61,983 nt of DNA. It comes from Ignavibacteria bacterium (GTDB lineage: Bacteria; Bacteroidota; Ignavibacteria; Kapaibacteriales; UBA961). The notes beneath the pieces were generated by a model. That model made no database searches. It saw only the letters and a list, made by a program, of their open reading frames with translations, and was not told where the DNA came from. The DNA is taken from NCBI GenBank assembly GCA_016873735.1, contig VGWD01000012.1, positions 1 through 61,983 of the forward strand, given 5' to 3'. The position numbers and the translations under genes are program-made. Shown piece after piece: positions 16,823 to 26,000 of this stretch. How positions within the stretch are numbered: the stretch's first letter is position 1; each line of letters starts with the position of its first letter.

Positions 16823-17623
16823 ATGAGGATTATTCCTGATGAAATTGTTGCACTCGTTCGTGTCGGTAGTGAAAATTATTCCGTGAAACCCGGAGGAATT
16901 TCAGACTGGTTGACATTGAAATTGGATGACAAAGTTTCTACCATCGCACGTTTGGAAAATCTTGATCGTGCCGAAGTAAGAAACTTCCAAGCAACAATCA
17001 ATTATAATCCCACCGTTGCCGAGCCATTGGTTGGTGCGGGTGATATCATTGTTGGAAACATGACATCCAATTGGACCGTCAATAGCGCACAGATTGTCAA
17101 GCCGGGAGAGTTGTTGGTTCGCATGAGCGGTCCGACACAACTTTCAGGAACAGGTTCATTGTTCAAATTCAAGATGAAAGGATATTTGGACACGAACAAG
17201 AATACACCTCTTGGTTCAAATCTTACAATCCTCAATGACAATGGTGATCGCGACCTTGTGAAGTATGGATATACTCGCATTGAAAAGCTGCCCGGAAAAA
17301 TCGCACTCGTATTCGATTGTGCCGGTAATATTCGCGGTGTACGTTTTGCAACTGGTCAATATGCGCTGAAAGGCGCATTCCCGAATCCATCCCAAGGAAA
17401 GGTAACCATTCCTTTCAGCACTGGTTTGGATGGGCATGCAAAGATTGGCATTTACAATTCGCTCGGACATTGTGTTGCCGTTCTTTTGAACGAAAACATC
17501 AAGGCCGGAGAATATGCAATCGATGTTGATTTATCTGCACTGAACATTGCTTCAGGTGCATATATCCTTCGTTTGGAAACGGCAAAATTCATTCAAACAG
17601 AACAATTCATGCTGTCTGAATAA
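16823..17623 (+). pseudogene. 5'-truncated T9SS protein with cohesin-like domain
   Basis: 266 residues without any signal peptide, although the C-terminus is a clear T9SS type A sorting domain ('GAFPNPSQGKVTIPFSTGLD', 'IYNSLGHCVAV', 'IASGAYILRLETAKFIQTEQ'). The N-terminal part (about 10-130) resembles a cohesin-type beta-sandwich: 'VRNFQATINYNPTVAEPL' then 'GTGSLFKFKMKG'. A T9SS cargo must enter the periplasm by Sec, so a protein starting at 16823 would be stranded. An in-frame TAA at 16808 closes the frame upstream and there is no ribosome-binding site. It is best read as the surviving 3' end of a longer gene cut by the adjacent foreign block. Confidence 0.7.
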
Positions 17624-17647
17624 ACCTTTTCCGCATCTTTTTACAGA

Positions 17648-17685
17648 AATCCCCTGCTGACATACTATCAGCAGGGGATTTTTTG
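17648..17685 (+). terminator. Rho-independent terminator
   Basis: AATCCCCTGCTGA (17648-17660) pairs perfectly with TCAGCAGGGGATT (17668-17680) across a 7-nt loop, followed by TTTT. It ends the transcript of the truncated T9SS gene. Confidence 0.9.
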
Positions 17686-17773
17686 TTGTAAAATATCGAT
17701 ATTTGTAAACGTTTTCACTGAAAACCCAAACCTCATTCTCCGATTATTGTTTCACCATACGGTTGTAGATATC

Positions 17774-20020
17774 ATGGCATTCGATCTTGAGATGATTCGG
17801 AAAGTGTATTCAGCACTTCCGGGTAAAGTTCAGCAGGCAAGAACACTTCTTGGCAGACCCTTGACACTTGCCGAGAAAATTTTGTATGCGCATATGAATG
17901 AAATGCCCGCTTCACCACATAAGCGCGGTGCATCATATGTTGATTTTAATCCTGATCGTGTTGCCATGCAGGATGCTACTGCACAAATGGCATTGCTTCA
18001 ATTCATGAGTGCAGGCATTCCAAAAGTTGCCGTGCCATCAACTGTGCATTGCGATCATTTGATTCGAGCTGAACACGGTGCTGATAATGATTTGAAACAA
18101 TCATTGATAGAGAATGATGAAGTATTCGCCTTCTTGGGATCGGTCTCTCAAAAATATGGAATCGGTTTTTGGAAACCCGGCGCAGGCATCATTCATCAAG
18201 TAGTATTGGAAAATTATGCATTCCCCGGCGGCATGATGATCGGAACGGATTCACATACTCCTAATGCCGGCGGACTCGGCATGATTGCCATCGGTGTAGG
18301 TGGTGCCGATGCCGTGGATGTAATGGCAGGAATGCCTTGGGAATTGCAAATGCCTAAACTGATTGGTGTGAAATTAACTGGGGAAATGAGTGGTTGGACA
18401 TCAGCAAAAGATGTTATCTTGAAGCTCGCGGGCATTCTTACAGTCAAAGGCGGTACCGGTGCTATCGTTGAGTATTTTGGTGAAGGCTGTGCTTCATTCA
18501 GTGCAACCGGAAAAGGCACCATTTGCAATATGGGTGCTGAAATCGGTGCCACCACTTCAATCTTTCCATGTGATGAATCCATGATGCGTTATCTACGTTC
18601 AACCGACCGTTCAGACATAGCGGACATGGCTTCAGGAGTGATGGAGCACTTGCGTGCAGATGACGAAGTGATTGTGAATCCTGAAGCATATTATGATCAA
18701 GTGATACACATCGATTTGGATGCGCTTGAACCGCATGTGAATGGTCCATTCACACCGGATCGTGCAATGCCGATCAGTGAATTCACCAAAGCCGTTAAAG
18801 AAAACAATTGGCCGGCAGAATTGCGTGTTGCTCTCATTGGATCATGCACGAATTCAAGTTATGAAGATATGAGTCGTGTTGCTGAGATTTCTTCTTATGC
18901 AGCATCACAAGGACTCAAAACAAAAAGTGAATTCACAATCACCCCCGGTTCTGAACAAGTTCGTGCTACGATCGAACGTGATGGTTTATTGACAGCCATG
19001 GAATCAGTGGGTGGGAAAGTACTCGCCAATGCATGTGGACCATGTATTGGACAATGGAAAAGGCATGATGTAAACAAAGGTGATAAGAATTCCATCATCA
19101 CATCATTCAACAGAAATTTCACTGCAAGAAATGATGGCAACCCTGATACGCATGCATTCGTTGCCTCACCTGAAACCGTCATTGGATTTGCATTAACCGG
19201 AGATTTAACCGTTGACTTTACAAAAGAACCAGTCAATGGCATCATGCTCAATCCTCCAAGAGGAAAAGAATTGCCTGATGGCGGATTCGTTCCTGATGAT
19301 CAAGGATTTGTATCCCCTGCACAAGACGGTAGCTCCGTCAATGTGGTGATTGCATCGGATTCTCAACGCTTGCAAGCATTGTCTCCATTCAATGCCCCAA
19401 TACCCGAAGAATATCACAATATGCCTTTGCTGATCAAAGTGAAAGGTAAATGCACCACTGACCATATCAGCATGGCGGGTCCATGGTTGCGTTTCAGAGG
19501 ACATCTGGACAATATCTCCAATAATATGTTGATCGGTGCAATCAATTATGTGAATGACAAAGCAAACACGATAAAGAATATGTTCACCGGTGAATATGAT
19601 GAAGTTCCAAAAGTTGCACGTGATTATAAATCTCGTGGTGCCTATTGGGTTGTTGTTGGTGAAGAAAATTATGGTGAAGGATCATCGCGTGAGCATGCCG
19701 CCATGGAGCCACGTTTTCTCGGTGGTAAGATCATTCTTGTGAAATCATTTGCCCGCATTCACGAAACAAATTTGAAAAAGCAAGGAATGCTTCCGCTCAC
19801 TTTCACCAATGCCGCTGATTATGAATTGTTCAAGGAAGGCGATGTTTTGTCAATCGACATTACAAAGCTATCACCGGGAGCAAATCTCGAAATGACAATC
19901 TCTCATGCCGATTGCAGTAGCGATGTGATCACCGTTAAACATACAATGAATGATCAACAAATCGGTTGGTTCAAAGCAGGAAGCGCATTGAATTTGATAG
20001 CAGGGAAAGCCGCTGTTTAA
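17774..20020 (+). CDS. Aconitate hydratase, mitochondrial-type
   Basis: 748 residues from the ATG at 17774 ('[20 protein letters not shown]'); an upstream TTG at 17747 is less likely. All [4Fe-4S] ligands are present: the cysteine of 'GSCTNSS' and the two of 'ACGPCIG'. Substrate loops '[13 protein letters not shown]' and, in the swivelling C-terminal domain, '[18 protein letters not shown]' are intact. The enzyme interconverts citrate and isocitrate in the TCA cycle. The form is the mitochondrial/Bacteroidota type rather than E. coli AcnA or AcnB. It stands alone between terminators. Confidence 0.97.
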   Translation: MAFDLEMIRKVYSALPGKVQQARTLLGRPLTLAEKILYAHMNEMPASPHKRGASYVDFNPDRVAMQDATAQMALLQFMSAGIPKVAVPSTVHCDHLIRAEHGADNDLKQSLIENDEVFAFLGSVSQKYGIGFWKPGAGIIHQVVLENYAFPGGMMIGTDSHTPNAGGLGMIAIGVGGADAVDVMAGMPWELQMPKLIGVKLTGEMSGWTSAKDVILKLAGILTVKGGTGAIVEYFGEGCASFSATGKGTICNMGAEIGATTSIFPCDESMMRYLRSTDRSDIADMASGVMEHLRADDEVIVNPEAYYDQVIHIDLDALEPHVNGPFTPDRAMPISEFTKAVKENNWPAELRVALIGSCTNSSYEDMSRVAEISSYAASQGLKTKSEFTITPGSEQVRATIERDGLLTAMESVGGKVLANACGPCIGQWKRHDVNKGDKNSIITSFNRNFTARNDGNPDTHAFVASPETVIGFALTGDLTVDFTKEPVNGIMLNPPRGKELPDGGFVPDDQGFVSPAQDGSSVNVVIASDSQRLQALSPFNAPIPEEYHNMPLLIKVKGKCTTDHISMAGPWLRFRGHLDNISNNMLIGAINYVNDKANTIKNMFTGEYDEVPKVARDYKSRGAYWVVVGEENYGEGSSREHAAMEPRFLGGKIILVKSFARIHETNLKKQGMLPLTFTNAADYELFKEGDVLSIDITKLSPGANLEMTISHADCSSDVITVKHTMNDQQIGWFKAGSALNLIAGKAAV

Positions 20021-20032
20021 TCAGCGGCTTTT
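20005..20032. terminator. Bidirectional terminator overlapping two stop codons
   Basis: GAAAGCCGCTG (20005-20015) pairs with CAGCGGCTTTTC (20022-20033 region) across TTTAAT, with A-rich and T-rich flanks for both directions. The loop contains the aconitase TAA and the convergent gene's TAA, so the last codons of both genes encode the stem. Confidence 0.7.
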
Positions 20033-20562
20033 CTATTTGCATACATATGCAATACCATCATTGCCAATGAGAGCATTGAAGCCAATGATGCAAGGAATGA
20101 GTAGAGTTTATGTAGGGAGTTGAATTGTTCCAATGCGATCAGTCCTGAAGATAAAGGATGATCAAATGAGCCAATTGCCTTTGTAAGTGAAAACATCGTG
20201 TATTGTATCACGACTCCATAGAGAAGATAAATCAAAATAATCACGCCGAATACGAATACCATAGATCTGCGTACTTGGCCGCTGGACCATCTTCGCAGAA
20301 TATACAGCCCACCCGCCATGATCATAAGACCAATCCCCTGCAGTATCACCATCCTTATCAAAATCGACTGATTGGCCATTCCGGCCAAATCTTTTGTTGG
20401 TAATACCTTGAAAAGGGTTGGAGCAACACCGAATCCAAACATGGTCAATGAACCACAAAAGATTACAATTCCACAATAGAACAAAGCAGAAGGTAGAATG
20501 AACCTTGTTTCGGGATGTCTAAAAAAAGATTGAATGACTTCTTTATATGATTGCATTTTCAT
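20017..20562 (-). CDS. Four-TM protein, DUF4149/TMEM205-like
   Basis: 181 residues with four hydrophobic segments (about 22-46, 68-88, 97-120, 150-172). The layout and motifs ('[20 protein letters not shown]', '[20 protein letters not shown]') resemble DUF4149 membrane proteins. Function unknown. It converges on aconitase with a 4-bp overlap and is divergent, by 50 bp, from a thioredoxin-fold gene. There are no charged catalytic motifs. Confidence 0.7.
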   Translation of the reverse strand: MKMQSYKEVIQSFFRHPETRFILPSALFYCGIVIFCGSLTMFGFGVAPTLFKVLPTKDLAGMANQSILIRMVILQGIGLMIMAGGLYILRRWSSGQVRRSMVFVFGVIILIYLLYGVVIQYTMFSLTKAIGSFDHPLSSGLIALEQFNSLHKLYSFLASLASMLSLAMMVLHMYANRKAAD

Positions 20563-20612
20563 GTCAACAATTTACCCATTTTTGCATTGGAAATTCATAT
20601 GAGGAATCATCA

Positions 20613-21302
20613 ATGAAGGTAATTGTAATACTGCTTTTTGTAGGTTTCGTTTCAATAATGAAGGCACAAGAAAAACCCACATTGATATATGTAATGGACC
20701 CATTATGCGGCTGGTGCTATGGATTTTCTCCGGTGATGCAAAGAGTGTATGACACCTATAAAGAACAAGCACATTTCGAAGTTGTCACTGGTGGCATGGT
20801 CACAGGCAATGAAATCGGACCCATAGGCGCAATTGCCCCATTCCTGAAAAAGGCAACCGCTCAAGTGACACAACATACCGGTGCAGAATTCAGCCCTAAG
20901 TTCATAGATACAATTCTCGCGGAAGGAACCCAAATTCTCACTTCAGTAGAACCCTCCATCGCAGTGCAAATCTGTAAATCAAAAAAACCTGACAGTCTCT
21001 TCGCATTTCTGACCGCACTTCACAAAGAAATCTATATCCATGGACTAAAAACGGCAAATATTAGTGATTATAGCCGTCTTTTCCGAGAAATAGGTTTTGA
21101 CGGGTCAAAATTTATGAATGATTTTAAAAATAAAAAGCATAGAGATATGGCTCATCGGGATTTCAAAAAGGCAGAGTCCCTTGGAGTGGAATCTTATCCT
21201 GCCCTACTAATGCGATCAAAACAGGGAATAAAGGTCATTGCAAGGGGCTATGTGCACTGGAATCAGCTATATTTTCAGTTGCAGCAAGAATTTCCACAAT
21301 AA
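20613..21302 (+). CDS. DsbA-family thioredoxin-fold protein, periplasmic
   Basis: 229 residues from the ATG at 20613, which is preceded by a GAGGA ribosome-binding site. The signal peptide is about 1-18 ('MKVIVILLFVGFVSIMKAQ'). The redox motif CGWC sits at residues 32-35 in 'VMDPLCGWCYGFSPV', followed by the helical insertion typical of DsbA. The cis-proline region near the C-terminus reads 'VESYPALLM'. It likely handles thiol-disulfide exchange of exported proteins; the direction (oxidase or isomerase) cannot be read. Confidence 0.87.
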   Translation: MKVIVILLFVGFVSIMKAQEKPTLIYVMDPLCGWCYGFSPVMQRVYDTYKEQAHFEVVTGGMVTGNEIGPIGAIAPFLKKATAQVTQHTGAEFSPKFIDTILAEGTQILTSVEPSIAVQICKSKKPDSLFAFLTALHKEIYIHGLKTANISDYSRLFREIGFDGSKFMNDFKNKKHRDMAHRDFKKAESLGVESYPALLMRSKQGIKVIARGYVHWNQLYFQLQQEFPQ

Positions 21303-21318
21303 GATCCAATACTTGTCC

Positions 21319-22068
21319 TTATCCCCACACCAGCTCCGGTCTGAATTCAAAATGCATGGTATCGAAGTGATACCATTTGCCTCCCCAGATGAAACCATGC
21401 TTTTCGAAGATGTCAACAATTCCTTGTGGGATTGCATTGCGATAAGTAAGGACTTTGTTTTCATCGGTGCAATCGCATACCCATTGCCAATAGTGTGAAT
21501 GCTTTGTATTGATGTCCATCGTAATGCCGAAACTATGAAAGCTAAGTCGCTTCGTCCCGGCAATATTCCGCCAATTGAATGTCCCGCCTATATTCGACAC
21601 ATATTTTTTCCAATCCGGATGCTCATCCAATTCCTTTGAAATTTCCATCACGCGTTTGTGAATGTCATTCACGGTGGAAATGCGTATCATTTGTCTGGCA
21701 GTTTTCGGACACCATACAATCGTCGTCAAATTCTTTGCAACTTCATTCTTCGTTTTTCCATAGATCGCTCTGAATAATCCTTCATGTCTGATCCTACCCG
21801 GATCAAAATAGCGATCAATCGTTGCCGACAATAAACCACGTTGATATTTATACGCAAACATGTCCTGAATATCTGGATTATCTAATAACTCTTGTGGTCC
21901 TTTCTTCTTACCATCATCATATTGAAATGACTCGCCATTCTTGCAATACACTCTATTATTCTCATACTTCACAATTTGCGGATAGTATTTCATAAGTATT
22001 CTCACGGGATCAGGAGTCTGCGCGTGAAGAGAAATGCAAAGGACAATGAATAATATGAGTGCTTTCAT
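21319..22068 (-). CDS. Secreted M15-family (VanY-like) peptidase
   Basis: 249 residues from the ATG at 22068, giving the signal peptide 'MKALILFIVLCISLHAQ'. The C-terminal domain has zinc-site motifs of peptidase M15: 'SFHSFGITMDINTKHS' (His and Asp ligands) and 'GGKWYHFDTMHFEFRPE' (catalytic Glu/His region). Related enzymes cut D-Ala-D-Ala or peptidoglycan cross-bridges in the periplasm. The N-terminal 100 residues ('NGESFQYDDGKKKGPQEL') are typical of the family's Gram-negative branch. It converges with the DsbA-like gene, 16 bp apart. Confidence 0.85.
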   Translation of the reverse strand: MKALILFIVLCISLHAQTPDPVRILMKYYPQIVKYENNRVYCKNGESFQYDDGKKKGPQELLDNPDIQDMFAYKYQRGLLSATIDRYFDPGRIRHEGLFRAIYGKTKNEVAKNLTTIVWCPKTARQMIRISTVNDIHKRVMEISKELDEHPDWKKYVSNIGGTFNWRNIAGTKRLSFHSFGITMDINTKHSHYWQWVCDCTDENKVLTYRNAIPQGIVDIFEKHGFIWGGKWYHFDTMHFEFRPELVWG

Positions 22069-22156
22069 TGATATTGATTGGATATGAATATGATTAATAC
22101 ACTTTTTCAAAGATAAACATTCTGTTTTTTTCTGTACTCAAAGCGGTGCCGAAGAG

Positions 22157-22283
22157 GCTCACCCCATCACGCTTCGCGTGCCACCCCTCTGACACGAGGG
22201 GAATGAAGAAAAGTACACCCCGGCCTGGTTTTCGAGCGCAGTCGAGAAACGGCCACCCCTCAATAACAAGAGGAATGAAGAGG
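22157..22283. repeat. Compound palindromic intergenic repeat
   Basis: Several hairpins lie in series: CACGC-TTC-GCGTG (22168-22180), CCCCTC-N6-GAGGGG (22184-22201), a GGCC...GGCC palindrome around TTTTCGAGCGCAGTCGAGAA (about 22221-22253), and a weaker CCCCTC...GAGG copy (22257-22273). CACCCCTC...GAGG(GG)AATGAAGA occurs twice. A decayed relative lies near 36352. It resembles a dispersed REP-like unit. Confidence 0.65.
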
Positions 22284-22284
22284 T

Positions 22285-22815
22285 TTATAGATCTTCAAAC
22301 CCTTTTATCAAATTGATATTTGCTTTTTCGATTGGAGAAAGCAAACGTGAAACATCTTTAAAACGGGGATTATACCATGGTTTTGTAATGAAGTGATTGT
22401 ATAAATCATCACGTTTGAAGATATAGCCATGACGAGCAAAGATTTCATTGCGCATGAGTAATAAATCTTGTTTGGAAAGATAGCGCAATTCATTTGCATT
22501 CAAGTATTGTGTGGATGCATGCGGATAATCACCAGGAACATTTCTGTATGTGTTTCCCGGCCGACGATTTGTTGGTGGAATATATTCATCCGGGTTTGCT
22601 TCAGCTATAGGCCCTTGTGACAAACCTTCGGCTTGTTGTTTTAATTCCAATTCTTTTTGTTGTAATTCTCTCTCTTTTCGATCTAATTCTTCAGAACGAT
22701 CAATTGTCGATTCATACTTTTTCAAGTCAATTCCGGGATCAACTTTCTTTTCCTGTTCAGAACATGATGAACAGATCATTCCACATAAAATCACTATTGT
22801 GTACACCACTCGCAT
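22285..22815 (-). CDS. YARHG-domain lipoprotein
   Basis: 176 residues from the ATG at 22815, preceded by GAGG at good spacing; a GTG at 22821 is less likely. The lipobox is 'GMICSSC', placing the protein in the envelope. A charged coiled coil (about 35-70, rich in Glu/Lys/Gln) is followed by a Pro-rich linker. The YARHG domain is at the C-terminus with its signature 'LMRNEIFARHGYIF' and 'WYNPRF'. YARHG domains occur in extracellular proteins, often with peptidoglycan-linked partners; their exact role is unknown. Confidence 0.85.
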   Translation of the reverse strand: MRVVYTIVILCGMICSSCSEQEKKVDPGIDLKKYESTIDRSEELDRKERELQQKELELKQQAEGLSQGPIAEANPDEYIPPTNRRPGNTYRNVPGDYPHASTQYLNANELRYLSKQDLLLMRNEIFARHGYIFKRDDLYNHFITKPWYNPRFKDVSRLLSPIEKANINLIKGFEDL

Positions 22816-22889
22816 AGACACCTCACTATTGTATAAACACCCATGAACAATATGCCCCTAAGCATATGTTTTCTGACGAAAATAGGGAA

Positions 22890-25800
22890 TTACTTATTAA
22901 TCAAGATTGGGATGGTTTTGATGCCTTCTGGCATGATCAATTCCATGATCCATAAACCGGATGAAAGCTGATCTGTTGAGAAAGAAATGGAATATAAGCC
23001 GGATATCATGAATTGATCATGCAATATGTTTATGATATTGGGATTGAATGCATTTCTCAAACGTATGCTAACATGACCCTGTTGTCTCATACCAATTTCC
23101 AATGTTCCACGATCTTGCAATGGATGAGGATATGGTCCGGCAATCAATCCGGGTACACTCACGATTTCACTGCGCAGCATCACATCGCATGAAGTATTGT
23201 TTTTGCCTAATAATTGCACGCCAATCCCGGACAATGGAATCAATTTCTCCGAACATGCAAAATATAAACCAATAGTATCACGCTCCATTGTATCAATATC
23301 ATTGGCAGCAATCAGCGGATGATAACAAATAGCAAGCGATCTTTGTTCGCCTGCTGCTATGCTGAAAGGTAATTGAGAAACAGGAACACTGAATGCGAGA
23401 TTGCGAGACAAGTACACTTGTGAAAAAGTAATCGGATAAAGTCCCGTATTTTCAATGATGATTGAATCACATCGAGTTGCTCCAAGAGCCGTTGAATCAA
23501 ATGCCAATGAAGAAAGTACATTTCCTTGTTTGTCTTTCACGCTTATAGTTAAACCGGGAACGGAATCCGACAATATTCTTCGATTGCCTGCCTTATCAGT
23601 GATGAGTAGAGTATATTTCGCATCCTTGAATTGATCTATGATGGAAATATTCACTGTGGCACGATCTCCGTTTCTTGTGATTTCCGTTTTGCAATTGATT
23701 GTTTCAGATTCAATGATGGCAACACTGTCCAAACCGGAATCAATCAACGTTTCATCGCTGATATTGAACGTAACCGGCAAACCACAATCACTTTTATTCA
23801 CATTGATTATCGGAGGAGTAAGATCTGCATTGGTCGTAACAAGTAAATCCACGATATGACGCGAAGCACAACTATTTTCAAGAATGATTTTTGCAGAGTT
23901 TTCTCCGATCGAATCTCCGATTGCACAAATGGAAATATCTGCAGATCCACCGGGAGGAATGGTAATCGGAGTCGTGCTATTCAAACGCACCTGTACAAGT
24001 CCTGCATCTTCTATGCGAATCGAATTGATCGTCTGAGGAAAACGTCCTTCATTTGCAATGGTGATCGGAAAACAAAACTCCCTTTTTACAGGGCCATCCT
24101 TTCTTATAGCAACCGGTATCGTATCTGCTTTGACGCGAACCGTAAATCCCGGAATGTCGAATTGTATTCTTGTAGTATAACCGGCTGAATCTTTTGCATT
24201 GAGAATAAATGATCCATCGGTAAAGGGGTCAATCAATTCGGCATTGAATGAAACAGAATCCGGCAAACCAGTGAATGGTGCAATAATAACTTGTACATTA
24301 TTCACTGATTCTGTTGTGATGGATGCTATATGCGAATCACTTGCTGATGAATCAAAGACCATACCATTGATCTTCGCACATTCTTGTTGGGAGATTACAT
24401 TCGGTGGACGATAATCAAAGAGTGTGAAACTCATTCCGCCGATATAGCCATAACTATTGGCCGGACCATATCCATAGACATAAATACCAATGGGTTCGGG
24501 TGCAGATATGGTATGCACGCCATCAGTCACTGGCAATGTCGCATAGAAAAAGCGCGTGCCACCGATACGTGAGAATTGTGATGAAGAAACAGTGACGCCA
24601 TCGAGTACGACTTTATCGATCACAGTTTGCGGTGCCACAACATTCACATACTGAAAATTATAGACCTTTACACGTTCATTATTCGAATTCAATTGTACTG
24701 CTTGCGCACTAATGAATCTATAAGAATTGAGGAATTGTTCATAGGGGGGAATTGACATCATGAGTGGATCGCTATTAGCCAGACCCGTATTTCCCGTTGA
24801 TGATGTTTTTTTATACTGCGCAACCATGAATGGTTTATCGGAATACACTTCTGCAGCTTTAGTGAGCCTTCCTGTGAAAAATTGACCTGCATTCAATGTT
24901 GCAACTCGCACGGAGTCCACAAAAATCGGCGTGCTGTCAATTGCAGCAAGCACGCGATACACATCCCATCCAATAGGTGATGCATCTTGAGGCAAAGGAT
25001 ATGGTGTGAGAAAAGCACTTTTTCCATAATTGGTTGTTGGAACCATTTGTTCAACAAGACAATCACGAGAATTCAAATCAAAACCCGACTCCTGTGGAAT
25101 GCGCGCACGTTGATGTCCGGCAAAGACCGCAATTGGTTTGTCGGCACTTATACCGGTGCCGGTCAAATCATAATTGAAAGAAGTTGAAGGAAGTGCTTGC
25201 ACCAAGTAGACATCACCTGCATTCAACACAACGGGCGAAGGATTCCTTCCGGCAAATAAGAATGGTGCAGTTGGAGTGAATATAATGCGCGTATTGTTTT
25301 CTACTGCGACGACTGCAAATTGTGAAGGTGTACTACCAACGGATAAACGTCCCGTTCTATCATCAATGATATTATCGGAAGGATATGACATCACATAATA
25401 ATCACGTTCCAGAGCCGGTCTTGGCAAAACCAAAAATGCATCACTGGTTGTCCATGCTTGATTCAGTGCATAGACCATCACGTCATTGTCTGTCTCTACC
25501 TTGAATGATTGCACGGCTCTTTTTTCTGCTTGCCCTCCATCAGGAAGCAATTCGCCCCCTGAGTTGACACCGACAAGTTCGAAATTATCCCACATCACGC
25601 TGAAGGTATAAATTTGCGAAGGATTTGAAATAGTGAAATTCCTTACATATTGTCGATTAAAGATATCGCGATATGTGATCTTACCTGTTGTAGGAACTTC
25701 AGCAGCAATGAAAATATAGAGTGAATCAGAACGACGTTCCCTATCTTCCTGTGATCCCGGTAGAGCTCCAACTCCGCGATGAATATTCGGAATGAAAGTC

Positions 25801-25955
25801 AGCCAAAACTCCTTGCCTTTGCTGGTACCGGCAACTTGAGCCAAAGTCGGCAAAGATGCAGTGATGCAAAAGAAGGCAAGAAAATATGGAAGAAAAGTGC
25901 CGAGCATAGAGACATTGATCAATTTTGCAAATTGCTTATCTGAATGGTATATCAT
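22890..25955 (-). CDS. IgGFc-binding-domain T9SS surface protein
   Basis: 1021 residues from the ATG at 25955; an ATG at 25907 is possible but leaves the signal peptide without positive charge. After the signal ('CITASLPTLAQ') comes an IgGFc-binding-type N-terminal domain (about 45-520) starting 'GKEFWLTFIPNIHRG'. Its repeated beta motifs include 'DGGQAEKRAVQSFKVETDND' and 'AVVAVENNTRIIFTPTA'. It is followed by several Ig-like sandwich repeats containing 'DSAGYTTRIQF' and 'DKAGNRRILSDS', and a T9SS sorting domain at the end ('LSSGLWIMELIMPEGIKTIP'). It is probably a long adhesive or structural surface protein. The name reflects homology only; IgG binding is not implied. Confidence 0.85.
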   Translation of the reverse strand: MIYHSDKQFAKLINVSMLGTFLPYFLAFFCITASLPTLAQVAGTSKGKEFWLTFIPNIHRGVGALPGSQEDRERRSDSLYIFIAAEVPTTGKITYRDIFNRQYVRNFTISNPSQIYTFSVMWDNFELVGVNSGGELLPDGGQAEKRAVQSFKVETDNDVMVYALNQAWTTSDAFLVLPRPALERDYYVMSYPSDNIIDDRTGRLSVGSTPSQFAVVAVENNTRIIFTPTAPFLFAGRNPSPVVLNAGDVYLVQALPSTSFNYDLTGTGISADKPIAVFAGHQRARIPQESGFDLNSRDCLVEQMVPTTNYGKSAFLTPYPLPQDASPIGWDVYRVLAAIDSTPIFVDSVRVATLNAGQFFTGRLTKAAEVYSDKPFMVAQYKKTSSTGNTGLANSDPLMMSIPPYEQFLNSYRFISAQAVQLNSNNERVKVYNFQYVNVVAPQTVIDKVVLDGVTVSSSQFSRIGGTRFFYATLPVTDGVHTISAPEPIGIYVYGYGPANSYGYIGGMSFTLFDYRPPNVISQQECAKINGMVFDSSASDSHIASITTESVNNVQVIIAPFTGLPDSVSFNAELIDPFTDGSFILNAKDSAGYTTRIQFDIPGFTVRVKADTIPVAIRKDGPVKREFCFPITIANEGRFPQTINSIRIEDAGLVQVRLNSTTPITIPPGGSADISICAIGDSIGENSAKIILENSCASRHIVDLLVTTNADLTPPIINVNKSDCGLPVTFNISDETLIDSGLDSVAIIESETINCKTEITRNGDRATVNISIIDQFKDAKYTLLITDKAGNRRILSDSVPGLTISVKDKQGNVLSSLAFDSTALGATRCDSIIIENTGLYPITFSQVYLSRNLAFSVPVSQLPFSIAAGEQRSLAICYHPLIAANDIDTMERDTIGLYFACSEKLIPLSGIGVQLLGKNNTSCDVMLRSEIVSVPGLIAGPYPHPLQDRGTLEIGMRQQGHVSIRLRNAFNPNIINILHDQFMISGLYSISFSTDQLSSGLWIMELIMPEGIKTIPILINK

Positions 25956-26000
25956 ACCTTCAATCCAATTTAACGGAATTCCGCTCCATTTAAGACTACT

